Shown: in pieces, positions 11,029-18,453 of the stretch | Layout of the letters: every line of letters begins with the position of its first letter | Position numbering within the stretch: position 1 is the first letter of the stretch | From: Tsuneonella sp. CC-YZS046 | GTDB lineage: Bacteria > Pseudomonadota > Alphaproteobacteria > Sphingomonadales > Sphingomonadaceae | Assembly (NCBI RefSeq): GCF_035581365.1 | Contig: NZ_CP141590.1 | Span: 992,001 to 1,056,000, forward strand | Length of the DNA: 64,000 bases | Direction of reading: 5' to 3' | Notes under the pieces: generated by a model | The model's input: only the letters and a program-made list of their open reading frames with translations | Told to the model about the DNA's origin: nothing | The model's database searches: none | Made by a program: the position numbers and the translations under genes

Positions 11029-11976
11029 ATGATATCCTATCTCGATTTCGAAAAGCCGGTGGCTGCGCTCGAGGCGCGCATTACCGAACTGCGTGCCGCC
11101 GCCGAAGGCGATGATGTCGATATCTCCCAGGAATTGGAGCGGCTCGAAGCCAAGAGCGCGCAATTGCTCGCCAGCACCTATGCTGCGCTCACCCCATGGC
11201 AGAAGGCGCAGGTCGCCCGGCATCCGATGCGCCCGCATTTCCGTGACTATGTCGAACGCGTCTTCGAGGATTTCATTCCCCTGGGGGGCGATCGCCATTT
11301 TGGCGAGGATGAAGCGATCATGGGCGGCTTTGCCCGGCTGGGCGGGCGCCGCGTGATGCTGATCGGCCATGAAAAGGGCCATGATACCGCCAGCCGCATC
11401 CGCCACAATTTCGGAATGGGCAAGCCGGAGGGCTATCGCAAGGCGATCCGGCTGATGGAACTTGCCGGCCGCTTCGGATTGCCGGTGGTGACGCTGGTCG
11501 ACACATCCGGCGCGTTTCCGGGCGTGGAGGCTGAGGAGAGGGGACAGGCGGAAGCGATTGCCCGTTCGACCGAGGCCTGCCTTGCCTTGCCGGTTCCGAT
11601 GGTGGCCGTGGTGGTGGGCGAGGGCGGCTCCGGCGGCGCGGTGGCCCTGGCCAGCGCGGAACGTGTGCTGATGCTCGAACATGCGATCTATTCGGTGATC
11701 TCCCCCGAGGGTTGCGCTTCGATCCTTTGGCGCACCGCCGAAAAGGCGGCCGATGCGGCGGAAGCGATGAAGATAACCGCGCAGGATCTGCTTGCGCTGA
11801 AAGTGATCGATCGTATCGTGGCCGAGCCTGTCGGCGGCGCGCATCGCGATCCCGAGGCTTCCGCCGAAACGCTCGCGGCGGCAATCGGTCAGGAACTCGA
11901 TCAATTGGTGGGGATGGACATACGGGAACTGCAGCGAATGCGGGAAGAACGCTTTCTGAGGATAGGCCGGGACTGA
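11029..11976 (+). CDS. accA: Acetyl-CoA carboxylase carboxyltransferase subunit alpha
   Basis: A 315-residue subunit that transfers the carboxyl group from biotin to acetyl-CoA in fatty-acid synthesis, acting with AccD. It begins [15 protein letters not shown], the family's usual start, and carries the crotonase-fold core: [60 protein letters not shown] and [14 protein letters not shown]. The start at 11029 gives the normal N-terminus; the ribosome-binding site is weak (ACAGG). It is 10 bp downstream of xerD, in the same direction. The other Acc subunits are not in the window. Confidence 0.96.
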   Translation: MISYLDFEKPVAALEARITELRAAAEGDDVDISQELERLEAKSAQLLASTYAALTPWQKAQVARHPMRPHFRDYVERVFEDFIPLGGDRHFGEDEAIMGGFARLGGRRVMLIGHEKGHDTASRIRHNFGMGKPEGYRKAIRLMELAGRFGLPVVTLVDTSGAFPGVEAEERGQAEAIARSTEACLALPVPMVAVVVGEGGSGGAVALASAERVLMLEHAIYSVISPEGCASILWRTAEKAADAAEAMKITAQDLLALKVIDRIVAEPVGGAHRDPEASAETLAAAIGQELDQLVGMDIRELQRMREERFLRIGRD

Positions 11977-12102
11977 ATCCGGCAAGCTGTTCCAGGTGAG
12001 AGGGGAACCGAAAAAGCCTTGCGCGGGTTCCCGATGGAAATGTGAACAAAAAGCGGTCTATTCACCGTCGAATAGCCGCGTCGGTCAGTGAGGAGCCTTC
12101 GC

Positions 12103-13590
12103 ATGCCCAAGAAATCCATTCTTCGCAGAAAGCCGGTGGCTTTCCTGACCCGTTCCGCTGTCATGCTTGCGCTGGCGGGCTGCGTCGGCGGCAATATCGC
12201 ATCGACCGGAACCCCGCTGACCCAGACGGAGAAGCAGCAGGGCGCCCAGGCCCATCCCCAACTGGTTTCCGAGTTTGGCGGAGCGGAGACAGGCGCTCGC
12301 GCAACCTATGTGGAATCGGTCGCCCGCAAGGTCGCGGTGCAATCGGGGCTGAGCAGCGCGCCGGGCGATTTCACCGTCACCCTGCTCAATTCCTCGGTGA
12401 ACAATGCCTTCGCCATTCCGGGCGGCTATGTCTATGTGACCCGGCAACTCGTCGGCCTGATGAACAACGAGGCGGAACTGGCCGCCGTGCTCGGCCATGA
12501 GGTCGCCCATGTCGCGGCCCGTCATTCGGCCAAGCGTCAGGCCAAGGCGCAGCAGAACGCGTTGCTGGGCGTGCTGGGCCAGGTCCTGTCCGGCGTGGTG
12601 TTCGGGAACAGTGCGCTGGGGCAGTTGGGGCAGAAGATTTCCTCCACGGTTCCGCAGCTGGTCACTCTCAAATATTCGCGTAGCCAGGAATTGCAGGCCG
12701 ACGAGCTTGGCATCCGCTATCTGCGCGGGGCGGGATATGATCCGCAAGCGATGGCTACGCTGCTTTCCAGCCTTGCCGCGCAGAATTCGCTGGATGCGCA
12801 GTTGATGGGGCAGAGCGCCAAGATGCCGGAATGGGCCTCGACCCACCCCGATCCGGCTTCGCGCGTGAAGACGGCGCGCAATCTGGCGAGCACCAGTCCG
12901 GGCGGGGCTACGAACCGCGATATTTTCCTCACCCGCATCGACGGGGTGATGTATGGCGACGATCCCAAGCAGGGCGTGATCGAGGGCCGGACCTTCCTTC
13001 ACCCCGAACTGCGGCTCGCCTTTGAAGCGCCGCAGGGTTTCTACATGGCCAATGGCACAAGGGCGGTTTCGATCAACGGCCAAAGCGGACAGGGCCAGCT
13101 TTCCACCGGGCCTTATAGCGGCAATCTCGAAACCTATGTCCGCAATGTGTTCAATGCGCTGGCCGGGGAAGGGAAGACCCTGGCTCCTTCCACCTTCCAG
13201 AAGACGACCGTGAACGGCATCCCGGCTGCCTATGGCATGGTGCGCGTCAATTCCGGCAACGGGCAGGTGGATGCGACGGTCTTCGCCTATGAATTGGCCA
13301 ATGACCGGGCGTTCCATTTCGTCACCATCACGCCCGCCGGCCGCGCCAGCGTGTTCAATACGATGTATAGTTCGTTCCGCCGCATATCCGCTTCGGAAGC
13401 GGCGGCGATCACGCCGCGCCGCATCAGCCTCGTCACCGTGAAGGCCGGGGATACGGTCGCGTCGCTCGCCCAGCGGATGGCCTATGGGGATTCCCAGGAA
13501 GCCAGGTTCCGCGTTCTGAATGCCTTGTCGGCCAGTCAGACGGTCACGCCTGGGCAGAAGGTGAAGATCGTCGTCAAGACGACCAATTGA
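12103..13590 (+). CDS. M48 family metalloprotease lipoprotein with C-terminal LysM-like domain
   Basis: A 495-residue envelope protein. The signal sequence ends in the lipobox LALAGC (Cys about 27), so it should be lipidated and held at the membrane. The M48 domain has zinc motif HEVAHVAARH (His132, Glu133, His136) and third ligand in ELQADELG (Glu196). The last ~50 residues (VTVKAGDTVASLAQRM to TPGQKVKIVVK) resemble a LysM peptidoglycan-binding module. This architecture is close to BepA/LoiP-type periplasmic proteases involved in outer-membrane quality control; that role is inferred. Start 12103 is chosen because GTGAGGAG lies 7 nt upstream; a GTG at 12088 is part of that site. Confidence 0.9.
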   Translation: MPKKSILRRKPVAFLTRSAVMLALAGCVGGNIASTGTPLTQTEKQQGAQAHPQLVSEFGGAETGARATYVESVARKVAVQSGLSSAPGDFTVTLLNSSVNNAFAIPGGYVYVTRQLVGLMNNEAELAAVLGHEVAHVAARHSAKRQAKAQQNALLGVLGQVLSGVVFGNSALGQLGQKISSTVPQLVTLKYSRSQELQADELGIRYLRGAGYDPQAMATLLSSLAAQNSLDAQLMGQSAKMPEWASTHPDPASRVKTARNLASTSPGGATNRDIFLTRIDGVMYGDDPKQGVIEGRTFLHPELRLAFEAPQGFYMANGTRAVSINGQSGQGQLSTGPYSGNLETYVRNVFNALAGEGKTLAPSTFQKTTVNGIPAAYGMVRVNSGNGQVDATVFAYELANDRAFHFVTITPAGRASVFNTMYSSFRRISASEAAAITPRRISLVTVKAGDTVASLAQRMAYGDSQEARFRVLNALSASQTVTPGQKVKIVVKTTN

Positions 13591-13610
13591 GATTGCATCC
13601 CGCTGATAAG

Positions 13611-13637
13611 AAAAAGGCGGCAGGTTGCCCTGCCGCC
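13611..13637 (-). terminator. Rho-independent terminator of the first Flp pilin gene
   Basis: Perfect 9-bp stem GGCGGCAGG/CCTGCCGCC with a 4-nt loop. On the minus strand it is followed by five T residues (AAAAA at 13611-13615 on the plus strand). It lies 37 bp beyond the pilin stop. The stem could also slow plus-strand transcription from the M48 protease gene, whose stop is 20 bp away, but the U-tract is only on the minus side. Confidence 0.85.
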
Positions 13638-13673
13638 TCTTCTCGATTTGTAGTTACGCTAAGCGCTATTTGC

Positions 13674-13856
13674 TTACTCGTCGACGGTATTGTTTTCATT
13701 CAGCTGGGTGCTGACAGTGGTGAAGGTGGTGGACAGGCTGTCGCCCAGCGCGCCCATCGCGGTGATGGCGGCGACGGCGATGAGGGCGGCGATCAGGCCA
13801 TATTCGATGGCGGTCGCGCCGGCTTCGTCACGAATAAGCTTGTTGAAGAATTTCAT
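13674..13856 (-). CDS. Flp/Fap-type type IVb pilin
   Basis: A 60-residue pilin precursor: MKFFNKLIRDEAGATAIEYGLIAALIAVAAI. The prepilin peptidase site lies after the Gly in EAG/ATAIEYG, with the invariant Glu at +5 and Tyr at +6, followed by a 20-residue hydrophobic helix and a short soluble tail. AGGAGA precedes the ATG at 13856. Such pilins are assembled by the Tad secretion system into adhesive Flp pili, but no tad/cpa genes lie nearby. A second pilin precursor is immediately upstream, and a strong terminator follows. Confidence 0.93.
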   Translation of the reverse strand: MKFFNKLIRDEAGATAIEYGLIAALIAVAAITAMGALGDSLSTTFTTVSTQLNENNTVDE

Positions 13857-13953
13857 GTCAGTCTCCTGGTTCAGTCTTTCGGTACCCGGCTCTCGCCATT
13901 CGGCTTAAGCAAGCCTCGAATTAGCGTGTAGAGGTTGACAAAATCCTAATCGG

Positions 13954-14139
13954 TCATCCGCCCATTTTCTCTTGGACGTTTTCCCTGACAAAGGCCCACA
14001 GACCGTTGGTTTCATCCGCCACGCCCCGCACCGATGAAATAATAGCTATGACGATCAGGGAAACGATCAGCCCGTATTCGATGGCGGTCGCGCCCGCATC
14101 GTTACGGAGAAGCCGCGCCAAGAAATTTCTGGTTCGCAT
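13954..14139 (-). CDS. Second Flp-family type IVb pilin
   Basis: A 61-residue paralogue of the neighbouring pilin with the same processing site (NDAG/ATAIEYGLIVSLIVIAII), but a different, shorter tail (FVRENVQEKMGG). The conserved Glu and Tyr are present, so it should be processed by the same peptidase. Spacing to the first pilin is about 97 bp, so each may have its own promoter or be cotranscribed. It may be a minor pilin or an expression variant. The 81 bp between this gene and mutT holds the divergent control region. Confidence 0.9.
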   Translation of the reverse strand: MRTRNFLARLLRNDAGATAIEYGLIVSLIVIAIISSVRGVADETNGLWAFVRENVQEKMGG

Positions 14140-14220
14140 TTCCAGGCTCCGGTTTTACGGTCTGAACATGCGGGCTTTTCTTCCAACAGTTCTAACAAAA
14201 CGTTTACGGCGGTATCCGGT

Positions 14221-14655
14221 TTGACAACCAATCCGACAGTCATGCTGGTCGTGGCCGGGCTTCTTCGCGATGAGAAAGGCCGTTTTCTCCTGCAAAAGCG
14301 ACCTCCGGGAAAGCGCCATGCCGGCTTGTGGGAGTTTCCCGGAGGCAAGGTCGAAACCAGCGAAATGCCTCGCCTGGCGCTGGTTCGCGAGCTTGCGGAG
14401 GAGTTGGGAATCGCTGTCGGCCTGCCCGATGTCGGCCCGATTGCCTTTGCCGAGCATGATGCCGATGCGGATGGGCCGGCCATTGTAATTCTTCTTTACA
14501 ACATCGAACGGTGGACCGGCGATCCCTTGTCTCTGGAAGGCGGGGAAATCGGCTGGTTCAGCCAGGGCGAAGCCATGGACTTGCCCAAGCCGAAGCTCGA
14601 CCGGGACTTGCTGGAGGCATTGATCCGGCCCTGTTCGCAGGCTTCTCCAGCCTGA
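14221..14655 (+). CDS. mutT: MutT-type Nudix hydrolase (8-oxo-dGTP diphosphatase)
   Basis: A 144-residue hydrolase that cleans the nucleotide pool of oxidised dGTP. The Nudix box is complete: G-x5-E-x7-RELAEELGI starting in FPGGKVETSE. KRPPGKRHAGLWEFPGGK before the box is the specific MutT signature. The TTG at 14221 is 8 nt after GGCGG and gives a normal N-terminus. The next in-frame ATG (14242) would remove only MTTNPTV, so either start is possible. The last residues (KLDRDLLEALI) are normal. The gene stands alone between the pilins and tRNA-Arg. Confidence 0.9.
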   Translation: MTTNPTVMLVVAGLLRDEKGRFLLQKRPPGKRHAGLWEFPGGKVETSEMPRLALVRELAEELGIAVGLPDVGPIAFAEHDADADGPAIVILLYNIERWTGDPLSLEGGEIGWFSQGEAMDLPKPKLDRDLLEALIRPCSQASPA

Positions 14656-14709
14656 TCGCTCTGGGGGATTGCATTGCATCGATCATGCCCCTATGTGCCC
14701 CCTCACTGC

Positions 14710-14786
14710 GCGCCCGTAGCTCAGCTGGATAGAGCATCAGACTACGAATCTGAGGGTCGGACGTTCGAATCGTTCCGGGCGCGCCA
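14710..14786 (+). tRNA. tRNA-Arg (anticodon ACG)
   Basis: A 77-nt cloverleaf with acceptor GCGCCCG/CGGGCGC, D-arm TAGCTCAGCTGGATAGAGC, anticodon loop CTACGAA (ACG), T-loop GTTCGAAT and encoded CCA. The anticodon A would be deaminated to inosine to read CGU, CGC and CGA. The gene borders an accessory-looking stretch, but I found no repeat of its 3' end downstream that would mark an integrated element. Confidence 0.97.
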
Positions 14787-14968
14787 ATAGTTCAAACGGT
14801 TGGATGAGGCGGTATCCGAAAAGGTGCCGCCTCTCGCCGTTTCAGGCATCAGATAGGCATCAGGCGGAGCAGTTTCGCAAGTCGGTCCGGGCCGCTCTCT
14901 TGCTGAGCAGCGATGGCTTTGCGCCATGCCAATTATGGGATGAAGCGGAATCTCGAGCGTGAGCCGTT

Positions 14969-15439
14969 ATGCGGGTTGTAGATATCATCAATGCAGCGGA
15001 TGCGGCCAAAGTGGAGGCGGAGTATCGCCGCGCCTATAGTCACGAGGTGGCGGAGCACGGTGAAAAGACATGGGCGACCGCTGCCAACTTCCGCCAGTAT
15101 CAGGGAATTGTGAATGGTGCGGTTGGGGTCGTTAAGGAACGGATGACCGTCGTTATCAAATATATCCAGGGCGCGGATGAGGAGGAGGCGGATTGGTACG
15201 ATGTCAGCGGTCGGCTACCGAATGAGGATACCCCTTATGCGCTCGAGTTTACGCCCTGGGGCGAGTGGAAGCTCATGGAGGTGGAGTATCCAGACGACCT
15301 CGATGTTCATCAGGCTGCCTGCCATCTCTACTATGAGATGACGTGGTGCGGCTGGCCCGAACAAATTCAACAGCGCTTCGATACCCTCATGGACCTAAAG
15401 GAAGAGGCTGAGCGGGATTTGGCGGGAAGGAACCTCTAA
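14969..15439 (+). CDS. Hypothetical acidic protein
   Basis: A 156-residue soluble, acidic protein with no signal peptide or membrane segment. I do not recognise the family. Visible features are an alpha/beta pattern, a central GADEEEADWYDVSGR, a YALEFTPWGEWKLMEV segment with clustered aromatics, and a C-terminal YYEMTWCGWPEQIQQRF. Base composition is visibly lower in GC than the flanking core genes, and the gene lies just beyond tRNA-Arg, so horizontal acquisition is plausible. The coding character of the frame (even amino-acid composition, uninterrupted 156 codons) supports it as real. Confidence 0.65.
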   Translation: MRVVDIINAADAAKVEAEYRRAYSHEVAEHGEKTWATAANFRQYQGIVNGAVGVVKERMTVVIKYIQGADEEEADWYDVSGRLPNEDTPYALEFTPWGEWKLMEVEYPDDLDVHQAACHLYYEMTWCGWPEQIQQRFDTLMDLKEEAERDLAGRNL

Positions 15440-15637
15440 GCCTCGACCGCCTCCTCGACGACCTCTCAGGCCCTTGCTGTCTGCCTCTGTGAGATGCTTT
15501 AATTTACGCGAATGAGCATCCAGTGCTTTGCGGAGGCGATTTGCGGTGTTGCCATGCGCAGGGGACACGCACACAATCGCGCTTAAATCGACGGCCTTGT
15601 CCGATAAGGCCAGAACCATATCATACGGAATGGCACC

Positions 15638-16516
15638 ATGCGCGACCCTCAGGCCTTAGTGGACACCGACGAACTGTCTGCTGCTCTGGCCGATCCGAAC
15701 CTCCGCATTTTCGATTGCACCACTTATCTCGACCGCCTTCCTCCTGGCAGCGGGCAGCCCTACCTCGCCGTTTCGGGGCGCGCCACTTTCCAAGAGGCGC
15801 ATATTCCAGGCGCAGACTTCCTCGATCTGGAAGGTGAGTTTTCGGACCAGGCCACCGCGCTTCATTTCATGATGCCGGATGTGGCCCAACTCGAAGCCGC
15901 TTTTGGCCGGCACGGTATCGGAATGGACAGCAGAGTCGTGCTGTACAGTATCGGCTCCATGACATGGGCCACGCGTTTTTGGTGGATGCTGAAGTCGCTT
16001 GGCTTCGACAATGTGGCGGTTCTGGACGGAGGCTTCGACAAGTGGCGGGCGGAAGGCCGGCCAACGCAAAGCGGACCGGCGCAGGGCTACCCGCCCGCTC
16101 CATTCAAGGCATCGCCACGACCGGGCTGGTTCGTGAACAAGCTCGATGTGCTGGATGCCATCGGAAAAGCTGATACCGCAATCGTGAATGCCCTCTCCCC
16201 CGCTCTTCATGCCGGTCTTGATCCCAGTTCCTACGGGCGTTCGGGCCGCATCCCCGGCAGCCTGAACGTCTATGGCGCAACTCTGGTGAACAATGAGAGC
16301 AAAACCTTCGTCACACTGGATGAAGCGAATGCCGCTTTCGCCGCCCAAGGCATCACGAAAGATAAGCGGGTGATCTGTTATTGCGGCGGGGGTATATCGG
16401 CGACGCTCGATCTCTTCCTTCTTTATCAACTCGGCTACACCGATCTGTCCCTTTACGATGGCTCGATGGGTGAATGGGCGAAAGACATGTCCTTGCCAAT
16501 TGAAATAGACGGTTAA
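15638..16516 (+). CDS. Two-domain sulfurtransferase (rhodanese / 3-mercaptopyruvate sulfurtransferase type)
   Basis: A 292-residue protein with two rhodanese modules. The first (LVDTDELSAAL, HIPGADFLDLEGEF, VLYSIGSMTWATRFWWML, VAVLDGGFDKWRAEG) has no cysteine at the active-loop position, as is normal for the structural domain. The second has RIPGSLNVYG and the catalytic loop CYCGGGISATLDLF with Cys followed by GGG, then LYDGSMGEWAKD. Such enzymes transfer sulfane sulfur to thiophilic acceptors; the substrate cannot be read from the loop with certainty. The gene stands alone, with about 200 bp before it. Confidence 0.9.
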   Translation: MRDPQALVDTDELSAALADPNLRIFDCTTYLDRLPPGSGQPYLAVSGRATFQEAHIPGADFLDLEGEFSDQATALHFMMPDVAQLEAAFGRHGIGMDSRVVLYSIGSMTWATRFWWMLKSLGFDNVAVLDGGFDKWRAEGRPTQSGPAQGYPPAPFKASPRPGWFVNKLDVLDAIGKADTAIVNALSPALHAGLDPSSYGRSGRIPGSLNVYGATLVNNESKTFVTLDEANAAFAAQGITKDKRVICYCGGGISATLDLFLLYQLGYTDLSLYDGSMGEWAKDMSLPIEIDG

Positions 16517-16638
16517 TCCGCAAGGTTGAAAGTTCCTGTCGGAAAGCAGCCTGTCGCTAACGATCCGAAGGTGGTCATTTGCCATGCCATGATGGCAGCG
16601 CCTGCGCCGTCCCGGCAGGTGGCGGGTTTTGGCAAGGC

Positions 16639-16663
16639 AAAAAAAGGCCCGCCGAAGCGGGCC
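16639..16663 (-). terminator. Strong rho-independent terminator closing a minus-strand transcript
   Basis: Stem GGCCCGC/GCGGGCC with a TTCG loop on the minus strand, followed by seven T residues (AAAAAAA at 16639-16645 on the plus strand). No minus-strand protein gene ends just before it, so it terminates a non-coding or unrecognised transcript that starts near 16781. Confidence 0.88.
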
Positions 16664-16781
16664 CTGAAAGTTGGGAGAGCGAAACTTGCAAGGAAGTCAT
16701 TCCCGCAAGCCCGAGTCCTCGGGAGAAATCCAAGAACAGGAACGCGATAGAGGATCGGCATTCCTTTTGCAAGTGATTCGC
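16639..16781 (-). ncRNA. Candidate iron-regulated small RNA
   Basis: A ~140-nt minus-strand unit bounded by a promoter/Fur-box-like palindrome and a strong terminator. Two hairpins precede the terminator: CCCGA/TCGGG with a 4-nt loop (16710-16723), and a longer one at 16685-16709 with CTTGC/GCAAG and GGAA/TTCC arms and a 4-nt loop. The only ATG frame inside (from about 16763) runs open through the terminator hairpin, so no complete small protein is encoded before the transcript end. A possible -35 (TTGATG) and -10 (CTAATT) 17 bp apart lie at 16811-16816 and 16788-16793. The layout resembles Fur-repressed regulators such as RyhB, but the sequence is not one I recognise; the class is inferred. 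Confidence 0.55.
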
Positions 16782-16783
16782 AA
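16767..16783. promoter_or_regulatory. Fur-box-like palindrome overlapping the small-RNA start
   Basis: TTGCAAGTGATTCGCAA, an imperfect 17-bp palindrome with TTGC/GCAA ends that fits the alphaproteobacterial Fur-type iron box. It overlaps the predicted transcription start of the minus-strand small RNA. A second copy at 45804-45820 differs at only 3 positions. Confidence 0.6.
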
Positions 16784-17237
16784 GAAGAATTAGGCAAGAG
16801 TTGCCAACAGCATCAACGCGGCTCTCGCGCATTCTCAGGTCCGCAGGTGGAGGTGCGCGGCGTCAGCCTCGTCGCCTGATCTGCAGAGCCGCGGAGAAAT
16901 GTCGCTTTCAGCAAATGCCCCGGGGTGGTAAACGGCGAAAAGCGGGTGCGGAATCCGGATATTCCTTGACCTTTGAGGGGGCTAATAATGCAGCTGGTAA
17001 AGTTGTTGCCCCTCACGCAAACGAGCGACCGCGTGTGGTGCCCGCTTCTGCCGGGTATGCGACCATGTGATAGCCGCTGCCTGTGAAAGAGCCGAAACCG
17101 TAATCGCCGGATATATCCCGCCGACGTGCTCCGTTCACGGTCGGCAAGCTGAGGCAATGTGTGCAACCTAGCCGTCAGGAAACCATGACCAACTGCCGAC
17201 GACCGGAATCTGCGTCGGGCCTTTGAGGAGAGACGAT
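16784..17237. other. 454-bp stretch without a recognisable gene
   Basis: Frames on both strands are short or of implausible composition (Arg/Ser/Pro-rich). Apart from the promoter of the small RNA at its left end, it holds an inverted repeat TGAGGGG (16974-16980) / CCCCTCA (17009-17015) around a 28-nt loop and a small palindrome GGAAT-N6-ATTCC near 16955. I see no terminator U-tract or repeat family. Confidence 0.6.
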
Positions 17238-17565
17238 GTGAGCAGACAGTCTTTATTGCTCGGCGCGGCGCTGATTGGCATGCGCCATGCTTGCCGGGTG
17301 CCAAACCCCGGAAAACTCAGGTCGCGGCGATTATTTCGAGTGCGATCGGGGCACCCGGCTGAGGGTCGATTTTCTTCGCGACGGGGCGCTGGTTTCCGTC
17401 AACGGAGGCCGGGCGGGGCCGATGCACCTGGTTCGCGGCGCTCGTGGCCGGATATATGAAAGCGCGGACGGCAACCGCTTGGCGGTCAATGGCCGCAAGG
17501 CGACCTGGAATACGTCCGCCCGCACTGCTCCCGAGACATGCAGCCGAGTCGCCGTCCCGCTCTGA
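17238..17565 (+). pseudogene. MliC-like lysozyme-inhibitor lipoprotein, apparent +1 frameshift in the signal peptide
   Basis: The downstream frame (from 17275) encodes a MliC-type domain: YFECDRGTRLRVDF, then a glycine-rich strand, GARGRIYESADGNRL and NGRKATW, with a closing Cys near the end, typical of membrane-bound c-type lysozyme inhibitors. Its own first codon is a TTG directly after an in-frame stop, leaving only LACAMLAGC, which lacks a charged n-region. The upstream frame has GAGGAGAG and a GTG at 17238 and encodes VSRQSLLLGAALIG, the missing part. Removing one base near 17280 joins them into a complete lipoprotein signal peptide ending in LAGC. It is either a real frameshift or a sequencing error. 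Confidence 0.6.
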
Positions 17566-17669
17566 CGGCGGGGCGAATCTCTCGCGGAAATCGGCGGTCG
17601 CGGATGGCGTGACGGCGCGCACTTCAGCGCGCCGCGCGCTGGTGTCCGGCCGAAGGATCGACACTCACC

Positions 17670-18347
17670 ATGGACACATTGCGCCCCTTTACCGACGCGA
17701 CAGCCGTCGCCCGCTATGCCGAGGAAACGCCGCGCAAAGTGCCCGGCTATGCCGACCTCCACCGCATGGCCATGCTGCTGCTGGCGGAGCGTGCGCCGGA
17801 GATGGCGGACATTCTCGTCTACGGAGCCGGCGGCGGCCTGGAACTCAAGGCATTCGCCGAGGCCCGGCCTGGCTGGCGCTTCGCAGGCGTTGATCCGTCG
17901 GCGGAGATGCTGGATTTGGCGCGGGACGTTCTCGGGCCGCTCGGCACGCGGGCTGAACTCATCCAGGGCTATATGGACGATGCCCCGCAAGGCCCGTTCG
18001 ACGGCGCGGCCTGTCTGCTCACGCTCCACTTTCTCGGTCGCGAAGAGCGCCTGAAGGCGTTGCAGGCCATGCGATGTCGGATGAAGCCGGGCGCACGGCT
18101 TGTCGTTGCCCACCACAGCTATCCGGCCGGAAGCGACCTTCCATCCTGGCTGGCGCGTTCGGTCGCGTTTGCGGACACGGCCTCTCACGACCTCGCAAAG
18201 GCGGCCGCTTCGGCCGAAACGATGAGTTCGCAGCTGCCGATCCTGTCGTCAGACGATGAGGAAGCGCTGCTCGGGCGGGCAGGCTTTTGCGATATTGCTC
18301 TTTTCTATGCCGCTTTCAGCTTCCGGGGCTGGGTCGCCACGGTGTGA
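17670..18347 (+). CDS. Class I SAM-dependent methyltransferase
   Basis: A 225-residue soluble protein with a Rossmann methyltransferase fold: motif I ILVYGAGGGLEL, acidic residue after strand 2 (FAGVDPSAEMLDLA), motif III region FDGAACLLTLHFL and post-motif GARLVVAHHSYP. The arrangement resembles small-molecule or tRNA-modification (CmoA-like) methyltransferases, but the substrate cannot be assigned. No signal peptide or membrane segment. It stands alone between the frameshifted lipoprotein gene and the GGDEF-EAL gene. Confidence 0.85.
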   Translation: MDTLRPFTDATAVARYAEETPRKVPGYADLHRMAMLLLAERAPEMADILVYGAGGGLELKAFAEARPGWRFAGVDPSAEMLDLARDVLGPLGTRAELIQGYMDDAPQGPFDGAACLLTLHFLGREERLKALQAMRCRMKPGARLVVAHHSYPAGSDLPSWLARSVAFADTASHDLAKAAASAETMSSQLPILSSDDEEALLGRAGFCDIALFYAAFSFRGWVATV

Positions 18348-18453
18348 TCGTGTTTCTTGTGGCGCGGATAATCGCTGATTGGCGCTGCCTTTCGGAACCG
18401 GAAATCGGCGGCCCGTAAACGCAACCTTTACCCGGATGAATTAACCGGGCGCG

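Noticed and set aside
14804-14962. A 52-codon plus-strand frame between tRNA-Arg and the unknown gene (begins MRRYPKRCRL)
   Set aside because: Poor ribosome site and composition; no family recognised. The short QFRKSVRAAL stretch hints at an HNH-type remnant, but that is too weak to call.
15395-15619. Minus-strand 74-codon frame diverging from the sulfurtransferase gene
   Set aside because: The first half looks somewhat protein-like, but the end is Arg/Gly-rich low complexity; no ribosome site or homology that I can name.
14710-17660. Integrated genomic island at tRNA-Arg
   Set aside because: No integrase and no repeat of the tRNA 3' end found downstream, so an intact island is not supported.
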